Positions 36,339 to 46,589 are shown, numbered from the stretch's first letter. The stretch is DNA of 64,000 bases from Bacillus sp. AFS098217 (GCF_002551815.1 NZ_NVPR01000044.1:1-64000), one strand, 5' to 3'. Numbers and translations: made by a program. Notes: a model not told the origin generated them from the sequence alone.

Positions 36339-37058
36339 TTATACACCTTTTGGGACTTTTCCTCCTCTGAATAGCAGCCATATACCAAAGCCCAATTCTC
36401 CTACAATCATTGGTACACTAAATCCAATTTTAAGAATTGAAATTACCGTATCATATTGTGAAAGAATCGCGCTAAATAAGTTAATGACAATATAGCCTAT
36501 TGCAGCAAGTAACAATAAGATACTAATGACTTTAGGTATTCTATCTGATTTGAGTGTCAAATATCCTACAATCATGAGATGCCCGCCAAAAATGATCAAT
36601 CCTATAGACCAAATAAATTCAAATGCTTCAAGAAACAACATCATATGTGCCTGAAGTTGATCGATTTTAAATAATGATAAATAGTCTGTATTTTTCGAGA
36701 GAAGCAATACAAAGATTAAATTCAGTATGGCAGTGCCCAATATAGTCGCATAAGTGAGACGGAGCCATGCACCAAGCAATGAAAGGCTTTGGTTAATTGG
36801 CTTCAGAAAGATATAAAAAGCCCAGGCGACCACAATGTCAGTGATCAGGATGATGACCCACCCAAAGATTTCAGCTTTGAAAAGCATATTTGATAACTTA
36901 ATGTTATTAAAAGTGGCGCTGGCATCTCCTTGCACCACAAGGCTTCCATGGACGAAACCATAGGAAAAAAATGCAGTAATTGTCATGATAATAAGTGATA
37001 TGCCTGCAATGAGAGCAGATTTTCGTTGATATGATTGTTTTTTTACTGATGTATCCAT
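36339..37058 (-). CDS. DUF4386 family membrane protein
   Basis: 239 aa, six membrane helices. ALIAGISLIIMTITAFFSYG at residue 15 and LLGAWLRLTYATILGTAI near 95 are DUF4386 hallmarks. Ribosome site GGAGGG before ATG 37058. Ends 8 bp from the convergent Crp-type gene. Function unknown. Confidence 0.85.
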   Translation of the reverse strand: MDTSVKKQSYQRKSALIAGISLIIMTITAFFSYGFVHGSLVVQGDASATFNNIKLSNMLFKAEIFGWVIILITDIVVAWAFYIFLKPINQSLSLLGAWLRLTYATILGTAILNLIFVLLLSKNTDYLSLFKIDQLQAHMMLFLEAFEFIWSIGLIIFGGHLMIVGYLTLKSDRIPKVISILLLLAAIGYIVINLFSAILSQYDTVISILKIGFSVPMIVGELGFGIWLLFRGGKVPKGV

Positions 37059-37201
37059 AATATACCCTCCTATATTACAATGTTTGGTTTTATTTTAATA
37101 GGAAGATTATGACTGGTCATTGACTTAAATCAAGAATCTAAATCATTTTGGGATTTTACAATTATACATATTACTTTGAAACAAATTAAAACTACCACGT
37201 T

Positions 37202-38002
37202 CTACTTTTTAATAGAAAGTGGTAGTTTTAATTTACTCGGGATATCGGAGTGAAACTCTGTGGTATACTGTACGGAAAATGAATATCCTTCTTGAATAAA
37301 CGATACCTCATTATTATAAAAATCAAATGGAACGTTGTTTTGCCGAAAATCCTCTTGAATCTCTTGTAAGAATGAAAGATTCGGTGTTCCAAAAGAAACG
37401 TGTATTTTCGGTGGCAAAGCTTTCATTGCGATTGGGAGCCAAGGTCTATTCCACGAATTCGCAACAATATATGCTGTTCCGCTAATTACAAAATTGAAAA
37501 TCTCTCCGTCTTTAATTGTATTCATGCGTAAATTTGATTTTAGCCACTTTGTAAATGCAGGTACACTTTTAACTGGAAGACCTATTTCTCTTATGTATAA
37601 AACGTTGAGAGGTGAATGTGGAATTAAAACATCTTCTTCCACATAGTTATGAGCAATAATTTCAAGAAGATTTCCATCTCCATCACGAAAGTATAGATTC
37701 AAGCAACCATTTTCTTCATCAATTGTGTGACCGTCCTTCCATTTAGCAATAAGTAGGCCTGATTCTTCAACCCACTTTGCTGTTTCGAAAAATTTTGAAA
37801 ATGGGACTTGAAAAGCAAAGTGAGTTGGCACGATGGGTTCATATATTTCATGAAAACTAATTGTTGTATAAGGTGTTATTTGAAATTGAACAAATGATGC
37901 AGTTTCTTTTTTTATTGGTAAAGATAGTATATCTCGGTAAACCTGCTTTACTCCTTCTATAGAAAGTGTTTGTAACTTTATATCTGAAATGTGTGTAATC
38001 AT
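37202..38002 (-). CDS. VOC family protein, two-module
   Basis: 266 aa from ATG 38002, 9 bp after GGAGG. The first half is a glyoxalase-type domain with a metal-site-like ending (LNLYFRDGDGNLLEIIAHN); the second half is a diverged repeat (LYIREIGLPVKSVPAFTKWL...HVSFGTPN). Probably a small-molecule lyase or binding protein. Substrate not evident. Confidence 0.78.
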   Translation of the reverse strand: MITHISDIKLQTLSIEGVKQVYRDILSLPIKKETASFVQFQITPYTTISFHEIYEPIVPTHFAFQVPFSKFFETAKWVEESGLLIAKWKDGHTIDEENGCLNLYFRDGDGNLLEIIAHNYVEEDVLIPHSPLNVLYIREIGLPVKSVPAFTKWLKSNLRMNTIKDGEIFNFVISGTAYIVANSWNRPWLPIAMKALPPKIHVSFGTPNLSFLQEIQEDFRQNNVPFDFYNNEVSFIQEGYSFSVQYTTEFHSDIPSKLKLPLSIKK

Positions 38003-38314
38003 TGTAATCAACCTCCAAATTTATTATGCCTATTTAGTATTTTATTTGAATAACTAACAGAAAAAATCCATCTGAAGAGTGAAATTACAATTAAAAAACT
38101 ACAACTTTTGTAGTAAAAGGACTGAGTGTAGCTTTGGAATAAAATAAGATATACATCGTCATTTCCTCACCGTTTCCTTTATTCTGTATACCTGCATACC
38201 AAACATGTTTATATCATATATTGGTACAAGGAACCATACATATCCTATCTATATGATACATAAAGCAATAATACAGACATTGCAGTACTTTGTAATAAGA
38301 AAGGAGTATGTTTT

Positions 38315-39487
38315 GTGGAATCACGACCTTCGAATAAAACTGTGTATGGAAATATACCGCATCCTATAAGAGATGATGGCGCTGGCGCGACCGATTTTGG
38401 TCCCCGGGATATCATGAGAGATATTGAAAACCCTGACATGTTAGTTCCACCGGTCACCGACGCCGGAACGATCCCTAATTTAAAGTTCTCTTTTTCTGAC
38501 ACCAATATGCAGTTAAATCACGGCGGTTGGTCACGGCAAGTAACGATTAGAGAACTACCGATCGCAACCACGCTTGCGGGGGTGAACATGCGTCTAACGC
38601 CGGGCGGTGTGCGTGAGTTACATTGGCATAAGCAAGCTGAATGGGCCTATATGATTTTAGGGCGGGCACGAATCACTTCGGTCGACCAGGACGGACGGAA
38701 TTTTATAGCCGATGTCGGCGCAGGGGATTTGTGGTACTTTCCAGCCGGAATTCCACACTCGATTCAAGGGCTGGAGGAAGGTTGTGAATTTCTGCTCGTG
38801 TTCGACGATGGCAACTTCTCCGATTTCGACACCTTCTCTATTACTGATTGGTTCGCCCACACACCAAGGGACGTGCTGGCTGCGAATTTCGGTGTACTGG
38901 AAAGCGCCTTCGCTCATATACCTACAAAACAACGATACATTTTTCAAGCAAAGGTGCCCGGCACGCTGGAAAGTCAGAAGATTTCGGATCCTTATGGTAA
39001 TGTGCCAAAAAGCTTCACACATCGGCTGCTTGCACAAGATCCGATTGTAACTCCGGGCGGGGCGGTACGTATAGTTGATTCCACCAACTTCCCCACTTCA
39101 ACTACAATTGCGGCAGCGTTGGTGGAAATCAAGCCAGGCGGAATGAGGGAAATGCATTGGCATCCGAATAACGATGAGTGGCAATATTACCTCTCAGGAA
39201 CTGGACGCATGACGGTATTTGCAGCGAATGGCACAGCTCGAACTTTTAATTACCGGGCCGGCGATGTAGGATATGTACCGTTCGCCATGGGACATTACAT
39301 CCAAAACACAGGTCATCAAAGCTTATGGTTTCTGGAGATGTTCAAGAGTAATCGCTTTGTTGACGTGTCATTGAACCAATGGATGGCGCTGACTCCAAAA
39401 GAGCTAGTAGAGGAACACTTACATGTAGGTCCAGAATTGATGAACGAGTTACGCAAGGAAAAATGGCCTGTTGTCAAATACAAATAG
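38315..39487 (+). CDS. oxalate decarboxylase-type bicupin
   Basis: 390 aa from GTG 38315 behind AAAGGAG. Two cupin domains, each with the Mn-binding set: HWHKQAEW...HSIQG (N-terminal) and HWHPNNDEW...HYIQN (C-terminal). It aligns along its length with Bacillus OxdC/OxdD, which convert oxalate to formate and CO2. The active-site lid, SENST in B. subtilis OxdC, reads SDFDT here, so the catalytic Glu appears to be Asp. The gene is visibly richer in G+C than its neighbours (GGCGCTGGCGCGACC and similar), suggesting recent acquisition. Confidence 0.9.
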   Translation: MESRPSNKTVYGNIPHPIRDDGAGATDFGPRDIMRDIENPDMLVPPVTDAGTIPNLKFSFSDTNMQLNHGGWSRQVTIRELPIATTLAGVNMRLTPGGVRELHWHKQAEWAYMILGRARITSVDQDGRNFIADVGAGDLWYFPAGIPHSIQGLEEGCEFLLVFDDGNFSDFDTFSITDWFAHTPRDVLAANFGVLESAFAHIPTKQRYIFQAKVPGTLESQKISDPYGNVPKSFTHRLLAQDPIVTPGGAVRIVDSTNFPTSTTIAAALVEIKPGGMREMHWHPNNDEWQYYLSGTGRMTVFAANGTARTFNYRAGDVGYVPFAMGHYIQNTGHQSLWFLEMFKSNRFVDVSLNQWMALTPKELVEEHLHVGPELMNELRKEKWPVVKYK

Positions 39488-39642
39488 ATGATTATATCAA
39501 TCTTATTTACTCTTATCTCTTTTCATTACATTCGGATTTAACGTTAAGATGGAACTCCTTATCTATCTAGTGATGCTGCTTGATAGGGTTATTGGCAAGG
39601 ACAAAATGATAGAATTCTCATCTCCTCTTCTTTGATCTTTTT

Positions 39643-39672
39643 ACAAAGCGGTCTTACACCGCTTTGTCATTT
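39643..39672 (+). terminator. terminator after the bicupin gene
   Basis: Perfect arms ACAAAGCGGT / ACCGCTTTGT. Confidence 0.75.
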
Positions 39673-39734
39673 ACCGAAAATAAAGAATATTCAATTACGC
39701 AAAAAGGAAATTCCTCCCCACTTACTCACTGGTG

Positions 39735-40964
39735 CTATTGCACCTTCACGTTCCTTGAGGGAGGGGAATCCTTGTCTAAAAGCGTTGAAGGTCTTAAGAT
39801 TGTTACAAAAAGAATGGTAGCAAATAATGTACCCACAATAGAAAAGACAATACAAATTAGCTGTAATGAGAACCACTCTGCCAAAAACCCTAGAAGAAGT
39901 GTGAAGACTATTTGAATAAAACCTTGAATCATATCAGCTAGGCTTCCAAATCTACCCATAATTTTTATTGGTACATTACTTTGGAAAAAGGTTGCATACC
40001 CTGTGTTTGCAAAAGCCATAAAAAAACCTAGAAAAGCAAATGAAAAAGTTGCAGCGATAAAATTAAAGGATGAGTAAAAAAACACATACCCTATAGATGT
40101 TAGTAACATTCCAACACCTATATATAACTTTAGATGAATTTTTTTAGCCAAAACTGCTGCAACAAATGCTCCAGCTAATGCACCAATTCCCGTTATACTT
40201 ACTATTATTCCGTAATCTCTATCAGTTAATTTTAAGTTTTGTTTAATATATGTAACTTCTTGTGAATCTAATGCAAATCCAATTAACATTGCACCTTGAA
40301 ATAATAAATACACCACAATGAAATATTTTGCATTTTGGATGAATTTCTTCACTGTTTTCCAATCTTCAATTAGAGTTTTCAAATGAATAGGTTCTCGTAT
40401 TTCCCCTATATCTTTATCTACATTAGGAAGTAGATATATAAACAACGCACAAATTAAAAAAGTAATGGCATTAATAATAATACATAAATCCGTACCAAAA
40501 TACATGATAAGAATTCCAGAAATTGCTGGACCAATTAGAAAGGCACCTGAATTGGTCATACTCATAATTGAATTGAATCTTTTACGTTTTTCTGACGGAA
40601 CTAATTTAGTAATATAAATAGTTGAACTTGGTCCAAAAAATGCCCCTACGATATTAACTAGCAAGAGTAATAAATATATAAACCATAATGAGCCTATAAA
40701 AGGAATTAACATAATCAAAATTCCTCTAACAATATCAATAAATATCATTAACCTTCTTTTGTTAACTCGATCAATTACACTCCCAGACCATGTATTCGTA
40801 ATTAATATTGCAATTGGCCTAATGATATAAAGACCTGCAACGGCTGTGGCTGAACCTGTTAAATTTAAAATTGCTATATTAAGTGCAATTAGGTAAATCC
40901 AATTTCCTAAGTATGAGATGCCTATTCCTGATAATAAAAGAATAGGATTTTTCCAAGAATTCAA
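39735..40964 (-). CDS. MFS transporter
   Basis: 409 aa, twelve membrane helices, starting at TTG 40964 (AAGGAG 6 bp upstream). NIAILNLTGSATAVAGLYI and the loop motif SGSVIDRVNKRRLM (between helices 2 and 3) fit the MFS_3/macrolide-efflux-like branch. LVPSEKRKRFNSIMSMTNSG is a typical family segment. Probably a drug exporter. No adjacent regulator. Confidence 0.87.
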   Translation of the reverse strand: MNSWKNPILLLSGIGISYLGNWIYLIALNIAILNLTGSATAVAGLYIIRPIAILITNTWSGSVIDRVNKRRLMIFIDIVRGILIMLIPFIGSLWFIYLLLLLVNIVGAFFGPSSTIYITKLVPSEKRKRFNSIMSMTNSGAFLIGPAISGILIMYFGTDLCIIINAITFLICALFIYLLPNVDKDIGEIREPIHLKTLIEDWKTVKKFIQNAKYFIVVYLLFQGAMLIGFALDSQEVTYIKQNLKLTDRDYGIIVSITGIGALAGAFVAAVLAKKIHLKLYIGVGMLLTSIGYVFFYSSFNFIAATFSFAFLGFFMAFANTGYATFFQSNVPIKIMGRFGSLADMIQGFIQIVFTLLLGFLAEWFSLQLICIVFSIVGTLFATILFVTILRPSTLLDKDSPPSRNVKVQ

Positions 40965-41687
40965 TTTGTCACTCCTTTTCTTTCTGAATTTTAATTGATT
41001 ACAGTATAACTAAAACAATTGCTCTTTTTAGATTATATAACAAATTTTTAAAAAATTATAAAAATAGTTACTGTAGGCTAGATTCTTGTCTACTGTGATA
41101 ACACGAGGCTTTGAAACATGAAAAGACCGCAAAGCTTTCCTAAAAAAGCACTTTTCTACATAAACCATGGATTTAAAGTTGACTTTCGTTGATGAAATCA
41201 ACCATAGGGAAACTCAAAATAATTTTCTTAATTTACAGTTAGAGGTATCACCACATCGCCGTCAAGTTAAGAAATATATTCTCCCTAAAACGAAAAAACG
41301 AGCTAAATTCTCATAAATAACTGTAGGGATATAAAATTTTTGTTTTGGGATTTTTCAAAATCTTAGCTTGATAGGTATATGGTGATACCTAAAATATACC
41401 TAATAAATTTGATTTTAAAATTACTCCAACATTTGATAATCCAGCGAAAATAAATTTAATTGAGCCGTTTATTTTAAGAGGTCATATGCGAAAAATGAAA
41501 TGTGAATCTTTGTAAGATAGTGAAATGGTTTATAAACATCTATCAATGCACCCTTTTCCCTTTTAGTCTCGATGTTTTAAGATTGATTTAATACATAATG
41601 TTATTTTTTCTTAAAAATGTTATTATTCTCTATGTTATATGGCAATTCATATATTAGAGGATAAAAAATTTGAAGGGTGGAACTAAA
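40965..41687. other. 723-bp stretch with coding relic and mini IS231 element
   Basis: About 41409-41565 on the plus strand reads FDFKITPTFDNPAKINLIEP then FILRGHMRKMKCESL and a stop, an unidentified relic. The mini-element at 41254 is listed separately. No intact gene. Confidence 0.4.
41254..41380. mobile_element. mini IS231-type element or relic, about 127 bp
   Basis: Left end CATCGCCGTCAAGTTAAG and right end CTTAGCTTGATAGGTATATG resemble the degenerate IS231 ends (compare 26113-26131). It is flanked by GGTATCACC / GGTGATACC. TTTTTGTTTTGGGA precedes the right end, as at 9800 and 27345. No coding capacity. Confidence 0.5.
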
Positions 41688-42453
41688 GTGATTAGTGATT
41701 TAAAAAGGGCAGCCTTATCTTCGTTGAAAGGCCGTTGGGGATTAGGAGTGGGAACAACATTTCTTCATTATGTCATTCCTGCAGTAGGTATGTATTTTAT
41801 TGGAATATTACTAACTCTGTTGTTTGGTTTATCTTTTGACATGATACGTGAGTCTTCGATAGACTATTCGATTACAGGAGAACCTCAAATAGGTACAATA
41901 TCCGCTTTTTTTGTTGATTCTTCTCTGTATATTTTTTTAGCTATTTTATGTATCATTTATATTGCTGCACAAAGTGTTATGAGTTACGGATATTATAACT
42001 TTTACATTGTGTTTAGCAAAAAATGAATCTACCACAATTGGTAATTTATTTGAAGGATTTAAGAAAAATAATTTATTTAGATCTATGAAGCTTGGTATCT
42101 TGCAAACCATATTTATCATTTTATGGAGTTTATTATTCATTATTCCGGGTATTATAAAATTTTTCTCCTATTCTATGGCTTATTTTATTTTGTTAGAGAA
42201 TCCTGAATATACGGCAAGTGAAGCAATTAAAAAGAGCAAAGAAATGATGAAAGGTCATAAGTTAGATTTATTCATACTTTGGTTAAGTTTTATTGGTTGG
42301 TTTATTTTAGGGTCTTTTATAGGACTTTTCACTTTGAGCATCCCATACTTATGGATTTCCCCATACTACAATACAACTGTATCTCATTTTTATTTAACTT
42401 TAGCTAACAGAGAAAATATTGCGGAAGAAACAACATTTACAAAGAAGGGTTAG
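41688..42453 (+). pseudogene. DUF975 family membrane protein, frameshifted
   Basis: GTG 41688 (GAAGGGTGG upstream) opens ISDLKRAALSSLKGRWGLGV, typical DUF975. The frame ends at FYIVFSKK because of an A6 run (about 42017-42022) and continues in another frame NESTTIGNLFEGFKKNNLF... to the normal C-terminus ISPYYNTTVSHFYLTL. One base in the A-run separates the halves. Recent pseudogene or sequencing error. Confidence 0.8.
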
Positions 42454-42506
42454 ATAATCTTATCAAATCGTTATTATAAAAAACAGAAGAATAACTAAAA
42501 GAGATC

Positions 42507-42689
42507 TTGCTACCATCGAATTAAGGTGAATTTGTACCTATATTAATGAAAAAACGCTATCCTTTTAATAGAATCATTGAAAAGGATGGCGTTTTTATGA
42601 GCATTTCACTAACAGAACAGTTGCAACTCTTCGCTCAGGAATTACACTACCTTTTGGACATAAAAGCTATTCTTAGGTTGATGGACATG
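42507..42689. mobile_element. internally deleted IS231 mini-element, about 183 bp
   Basis: Left end CTACCATCGAATTAAGG, the IS231 leader hairpin (AAACGCTATCC / GGATGGCGTTT), a transposase start MSISLTEQLQLFAQELHYLL, then a jump directly to the right end CTTAGGTTGATGGACATG. It lacks nearly all of the transposase. Comparison with 26038-26131 confirms homology. It could be cross-mobilised by the intact IS231 transposase. Confidence 0.7.
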
Positions 42690-42828
42690 TGGCGGGTGGA
42701 CCCCCATATATATCAAACTTTTCGTTATTACATCGAAGGTCCATCACACAGTTTAAGGTTGCTTAACAATTAGATACTTAGAGTTTGTCCTTTCAGTAAT
42801 AATGAATTAAACATTTTTAAATATTCAG

Positions 42829-43584
42829 TTAATATATCTTAGGTTTGAGGACTTTGTTTTCAAAATCAAAGATTGATTGACTTATAATATACGAAAGCTC
42901 TAGCCTAGTCGACCATGATTTTACAGGATCAATTATATTGTCTTTATTAAGTTTATTTATATACTTTAAACCTTCTACTTCAATATAATCAATATCAAAG
43001 TCTGTCAATTTATTAATAATCATTGGCCATTCTGCATCTGTCATTTTCCAACTAGAATATTTTATTATGTAGTCCATCGAGCGTTTTGACAATGCACACG
43101 AACCAGCTGTGATATCAACATCTCTTCCCAATTGTAACGACATAATTTTATTTGATATTGACTCCGTAACTTTCCATTCTTCAGGGTGTGTATGAAAAGC
43201 ATTCTGTGTCCGCCCAATTATTAAGTAATCTACATCAGCTATGTTCTTTATCAAGGTATCCAATTCATCTGGAAACTCAATAATCCACGTCAATAGACGA
43301 TCAAAGTCACAGTAATGATAATAATCATGACTATAATTATTAACAAATTTTAATGATTCTCGTCGAGCATTTGCTGCTCCTGATTTTTCAATAATGTTTA
43401 CATTAAAATTACATTGTTTTAATTCACTAACAACTTTCTCTGGAGTTAAATCACTGATTGTTATATATTTTTGATTGTAGTTCAGCTTTATTAATTCATC
43501 CTTTAACTCTCGTATAATTGGCAGCAAGCTACCTGATGGGTCATGGGTAATACATGTTAATGCAACTTGCTTCTCTGATTTCAT
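42829..43584 (-). CDS. glycosyltransferase-like protein, 251 aa
   Basis: VALTCITHDPSGSLLPIIRE at the N-terminus, SGAANARRESLKFV near residue 68, a DxD-like YHYCDFDRLLTWI near residue 90, and DITAGSCALSKRSMDYII with TDAEWPMI later give the outline of a GT-A nucleotide-sugar fold. There is no membrane segment. Assigned only as glycosyltransferase-like. Start ATG 43584 after GGGGGA. Confidence 0.5.
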   Translation of the reverse strand: MKSEKQVALTCITHDPSGSLLPIIRELKDELIKLNYNQKYITISDLTPEKVVSELKQCNFNVNIIEKSGAANARRESLKFVNNYSHDYYHYCDFDRLLTWIIEFPDELDTLIKNIADVDYLIIGRTQNAFHTHPEEWKVTESISNKIMSLQLGRDVDITAGSCALSKRSMDYIIKYSSWKMTDAEWPMIINKLTDFDIDYIEVEGLKYINKLNKDNIIDPVKSWSTRLELSYIISQSIFDFENKVLKPKIY

Positions 43585-43825
43585 TATTTATCCCCCTCAA
43601 TCATTTACCAATGGTGCCAATCTATACACTTTGTTAACCTTTGGAAAATCACCTTCATAATGGTACTTTGCCTTATCATAAATAACGGTGTCCAACAATG
43701 CGTCCAACTCCTTTTCATATCTCATTTATTTTACGTCTTATTGAAAATAAAATGTAAAAAATAAAATCATGGAACAAATAGGCTTTAAATCTAAACTTTC
43801 TTTAAAAAGATATTATGAATATATA

Positions 43826-44386
43826 TCATTGAATTTTTGCATAGACACATGTATCAGTAAGTCTTTTTCTGTCAGCAGAAAAGTCTTCATTTCGTAGGAT
43901 ACCCTCCAGCTCATAACCTAATTTCTCAGGGATAGTGCGACTTTTAGTATTAGTTGATTCACATCGTATTTCTAGTCTTCTTGCTTTTAAATCTATCATC
44001 GCAAAATGAGTTAGCACATGTATTGCTTCAGTCATATAACCATTTCCGCTAAATCTAGTGTCAATCCAGTAACCTATCTCAAATTGTGGTTTCGTCCAAT
44101 CAATATTGTGAAGACTACAAGTACCAATGAACTCTTCCGACCCTTTAAGAAAAATAAGAAATCGTAAACTATCCCTATTTAAGAATTATATATGAGCTGA
44201 TCTTAAGTTAATTTCTGTGTCAGTAACCGTTGGTATGCTTTGCGCAAAAGGCAACCAAGGTTGTAACTCGTTAATGGATACTTGAATTGCAGCATTAACC
44301 TTTTCTCCATCACCAGGCTTTGGCATACGTAATAATAATCTTTCGGTATCTAAATTAGCAGGAATTTCAATTAATAGAGGATTCAT
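43826..44386 (-). pseudogene. RimJ/RimL-type acetyltransferase with in-frame stop, behind a T-box
   Basis: ATG 44386 (AAGGGAG) starts NPLLIEIPANLDTERLLLRM, the usual RimL opening. TAA at 44186-44188 interrupts it, then the same frame continues FLNRDSLRFLIFLKGSEEF, GYWIDTRFSGNGYMTEAI and KARRLEIRCESTNTKSRTIP to a normal end. One codon change explains the break. The T-box leader at 44430-44735 lies directly upstream, an uncommon partner for such an enzyme. Confidence 0.85.
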
Positions 44387-44429
44387 AATATATAACACTC
44401 CCTTTTTTCACTAATTCTAATTACAAAAA

Positions 44430-44735
44430 CAAAAAACTTTCACCTTCAAGATATATATCTTGAGGACGAAAGTTAATTTTCCGTGGTACCACCCCAGTTT
44501 ATTGATGTGTCATCACACCAACCTCTTCAGGTACATAAATTATACCCTATTTCTATAACGGGAAATCCCGCCGTATTATCCCTTAGTTCGAAAACTCAGT
44601 TAGATACGGAGCTCCAAGTTTTTATTCATTAAGAAGATTAATGCTCCTTTACAGCATACCGGAGCTCTCTGGAAGTAATCTCACCTTAATTACTCTTCTC
44701 TTCATAGCTTATAATCTTAATTAAATTTATTGAAA
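44430..44735 (-). promoter_or_regulatory. T-box riboswitch leader
   Basis: On the minus strand: AGAGAAGAGTA near the start, AGAGAGCTCCGGTATGCTGT (stem I distal loop), GAATAAAAACTTGGAGCTCC (specifier region), then the T-box GGGTGGTACCACGG at 44481-44494. A strong terminator follows (AACTTTCGTCCTCAAGATA / TATCTTGAAGGTGAAAGTT and T-run, 44430-44474). T-boxes sense uncharged tRNA and control aminoacyl-tRNA synthetase or amino acid genes. The triplet after the conserved GAA appears to be TAA, so the cognate amino acid is unclear. Confidence 0.85.
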
Positions 44736-44789
44736 TAATGGTATGAATTATTATAAATGTAAATTTATTGTATTGTATCATCAATGTGA

Positions 44790-44918
44790 GAAATAGGCTA
44801 TCCTTTTAGTAGAATCATAGGAAAGAATGACGTTTTTTTGTTTTTGGGAGATATTTTAGATTACATATAAATAGACTTTTTTTTAATTGTAATTCATTTC
44901 TTTAGCTTGATAGCGATG
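44790..44918. mobile_element. IS231 end relic
   Basis: IS231 leader-hairpin sequence (GGCTATCCTTTTAGTAGAAT...GAATGACGTTTTT) and a right end CTTTAGCTTGATAGCGATG followed by GGCGGGATCCC. No transposase or left end remains. Confidence 0.55.
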
Positions 44919-45065
44919 TGGCGGGATCCCTATAACCTTCTGTAAAAGTGTACCATATGAATAGAATTCACTTTTTAGGAATACATAAAATATATACGTA
45001 CAAGCCTAGCCTACTCACCACATCCTTAGTGAAAATAGGATTCTATAAATTCTGGAGGAAGAGAT

Positions 45066-46016
45066 ATGCAAAAAAAGGTTCTCCTGTTTACAGATTTGGG
45101 AATTGATGATGCGTTTGCTATTCTGTATACCTTTTTTCGTAAAGATATTCAACTTGTAGGGATTGTCGCTGATTATGGAAATGTATCAAGAGAGAATGCT
45201 ATAAGAAATATTAACTATTTGAAGTACATTGCGGGAAGAGAAGAGATACCTGTATTCCTTGGTGCTTCTGTACCGTTGACAGGTATATTGGTTCAGTATT
45301 TCCCTGAGGTACATGGAAAAGTCGGATTAGGACCTATCATTCCCCCTGAAATTTCTTATCCAGTGTATCCCTTAAATGATATTTACCAAATTATACATTC
45401 AAATTTAGAAGATCTTACAATTATCAATTTGGGAAGACTTTCTTCGTTAGCTACGACCTTTGTATTAAATTTAGAAACAATGCGGAACGTAAGGGAATGC
45501 ATTTGCATGGGCGGAGCTTTTTTTTATCCAGGTAACGTGACTGCCGTAGCTGAAGCTAACTTTTACGCGGACCCTTATGCAGCAAACTTAATTCTGCAGC
45601 ATGCGAAGAACTTAACAATTATTCCGTTAAATATAACTCAACATGCGATTATTACACCCGAAATGGTCCGGAAAATCGATGCATTTCATCGGAATACACA
45701 GGATCTTGCAGGACTTATCATCAAACCTATGTTAGACTATTATTATAATTTCTACTCCAAGTCTAATCCCGGTATAAGCGGAAGTCCTATGCATGATTTT
45801 GTAACAGTGTGGTATTTGCTGAATCAAGAGGCTGTTAGCTTTTCAAGAGTACCCATTAAAGTAATTCCTGATCAAGGAGAAGGATTTGGTCAAAGCGTTG
45901 CAGACTTTCGTTTTGTGACTAATCCAGGCTATAAAACGCATAATGTAGCTTTTCAGTTTGATTATGAAAGATTCAAGAAGGATATTATGGAAACGTTCTT
46001 AAAGAAGAGATCGTAA
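45066..46016 (+). CDS. inosine-uridine-preferring nucleoside hydrolase family protein
   Basis: 316 aa, ATG 45066 after GGAGGAAG. The N-terminal calcium site reads FTDLGIDDAFAI, versus DTDxGxDD in most members, so the first Asp of the motif is Phe. The C-terminal half has NITQHAIITPEMV and SPMHDFVTVWYLL, the catalytic-His region. Family enzymes hydrolyse ribonucleosides to base and ribose. The changed first Asp makes activity or specificity uncertain. Confidence 0.85.
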   Translation: MQKKVLLFTDLGIDDAFAILYTFFRKDIQLVGIVADYGNVSRENAIRNINYLKYIAGREEIPVFLGASVPLTGILVQYFPEVHGKVGLGPIIPPEISYPVYPLNDIYQIIHSNLEDLTIINLGRLSSLATTFVLNLETMRNVRECICMGGAFFYPGNVTAVAEANFYADPYAANLILQHAKNLTIIPLNITQHAIITPEMVRKIDAFHRNTQDLAGLIIKPMLDYYYNFYSKSNPGISGSPMHDFVTVWYLLNQEAVSFSRVPIKVIPDQGEGFGQSVADFRFVTNPGYKTHNVAFQFDYERFKKDIMETFLKKRS

Positions 46017-46055
46017 CATACTTTATTAACTTCAGATAATACGGATTATGTGAAT

Positions 46056-46090
46056 GAAAAGTCACCTCAGATTTTCTGAAGTGACTTTTC
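46056..46090. terminator. bidirectional terminator
   Basis: Arms GAAAAGTCACCTCAGA / TCTGAAGTGACTTTTC. Confidence 0.85.
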
Positions 46091-46136
46091 TAGGTTTCTA
46101 GATAAAGTGACTCCCCCATAAGAATGATTATGGTAA

Positions 46137-46589
46137 TTAAAGAAGAGTTGTTTTTAATGCTTCCTCAAGCATTGTATTGAAATCATTATATGTTTCCATC
46201 ACTGTACCAGATGGTTTATCAAGTTCTAGATAAGTACCGTCAGATAAGTTTTTACAAAACCATGCTATATTTGAATCACCAAGAAATAGATAGATCTTTT
46301 GCCACTCATTTTCATACCAAATCTCATTCGTGTCTATAAGTCCACAAATTTGTTCATCTCTTTCTGCCTCTAATAAAGAAAGATCAACTCCATAAATCAC
46401 TAGCCCGTTAAAATCTAAACCATTTACAGTTTTAAGAAACTCTTCATATTCACTCGGTAAGTCAACATTAAAACTCTTTTTCACACGTTCTCTTAATTTG
46501 TGAACTTCAGTATTTGTTGCAGGTGTATTCAGTTTATCATTAAAGCTGTTCTCTATTTTTCCGATCTCTAAAATCAAATTTTTCCACAT
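46137..46589 (-). CDS. SMI1/KNR4 family protein (immunity-type)
   Basis: 150 aa. NVDLPSEYEEFLKTVNGLDFN at about residues 39-59 and YLFLGDSNIAWFCKNLSDGTYLELD are SMI1/KNR4 signatures. In bacteria these proteins are commonly immunity proteins for contact-dependent or polymorphic toxins, but no toxin gene is next to it. Start ATG 46589. Confidence 0.82.
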   Translation of the reverse strand: MWKNLILEIGKIENSFNDKLNTPATNTEVHKLRERVKKSFNVDLPSEYEEFLKTVNGLDFNGLVIYGVDLSLLEAERDEQICGLIDTNEIWYENEWQKIYLFLGDSNIAWFCKNLSDGTYLELDKPSGTVMETYNDFNTMLEEALKTTLL

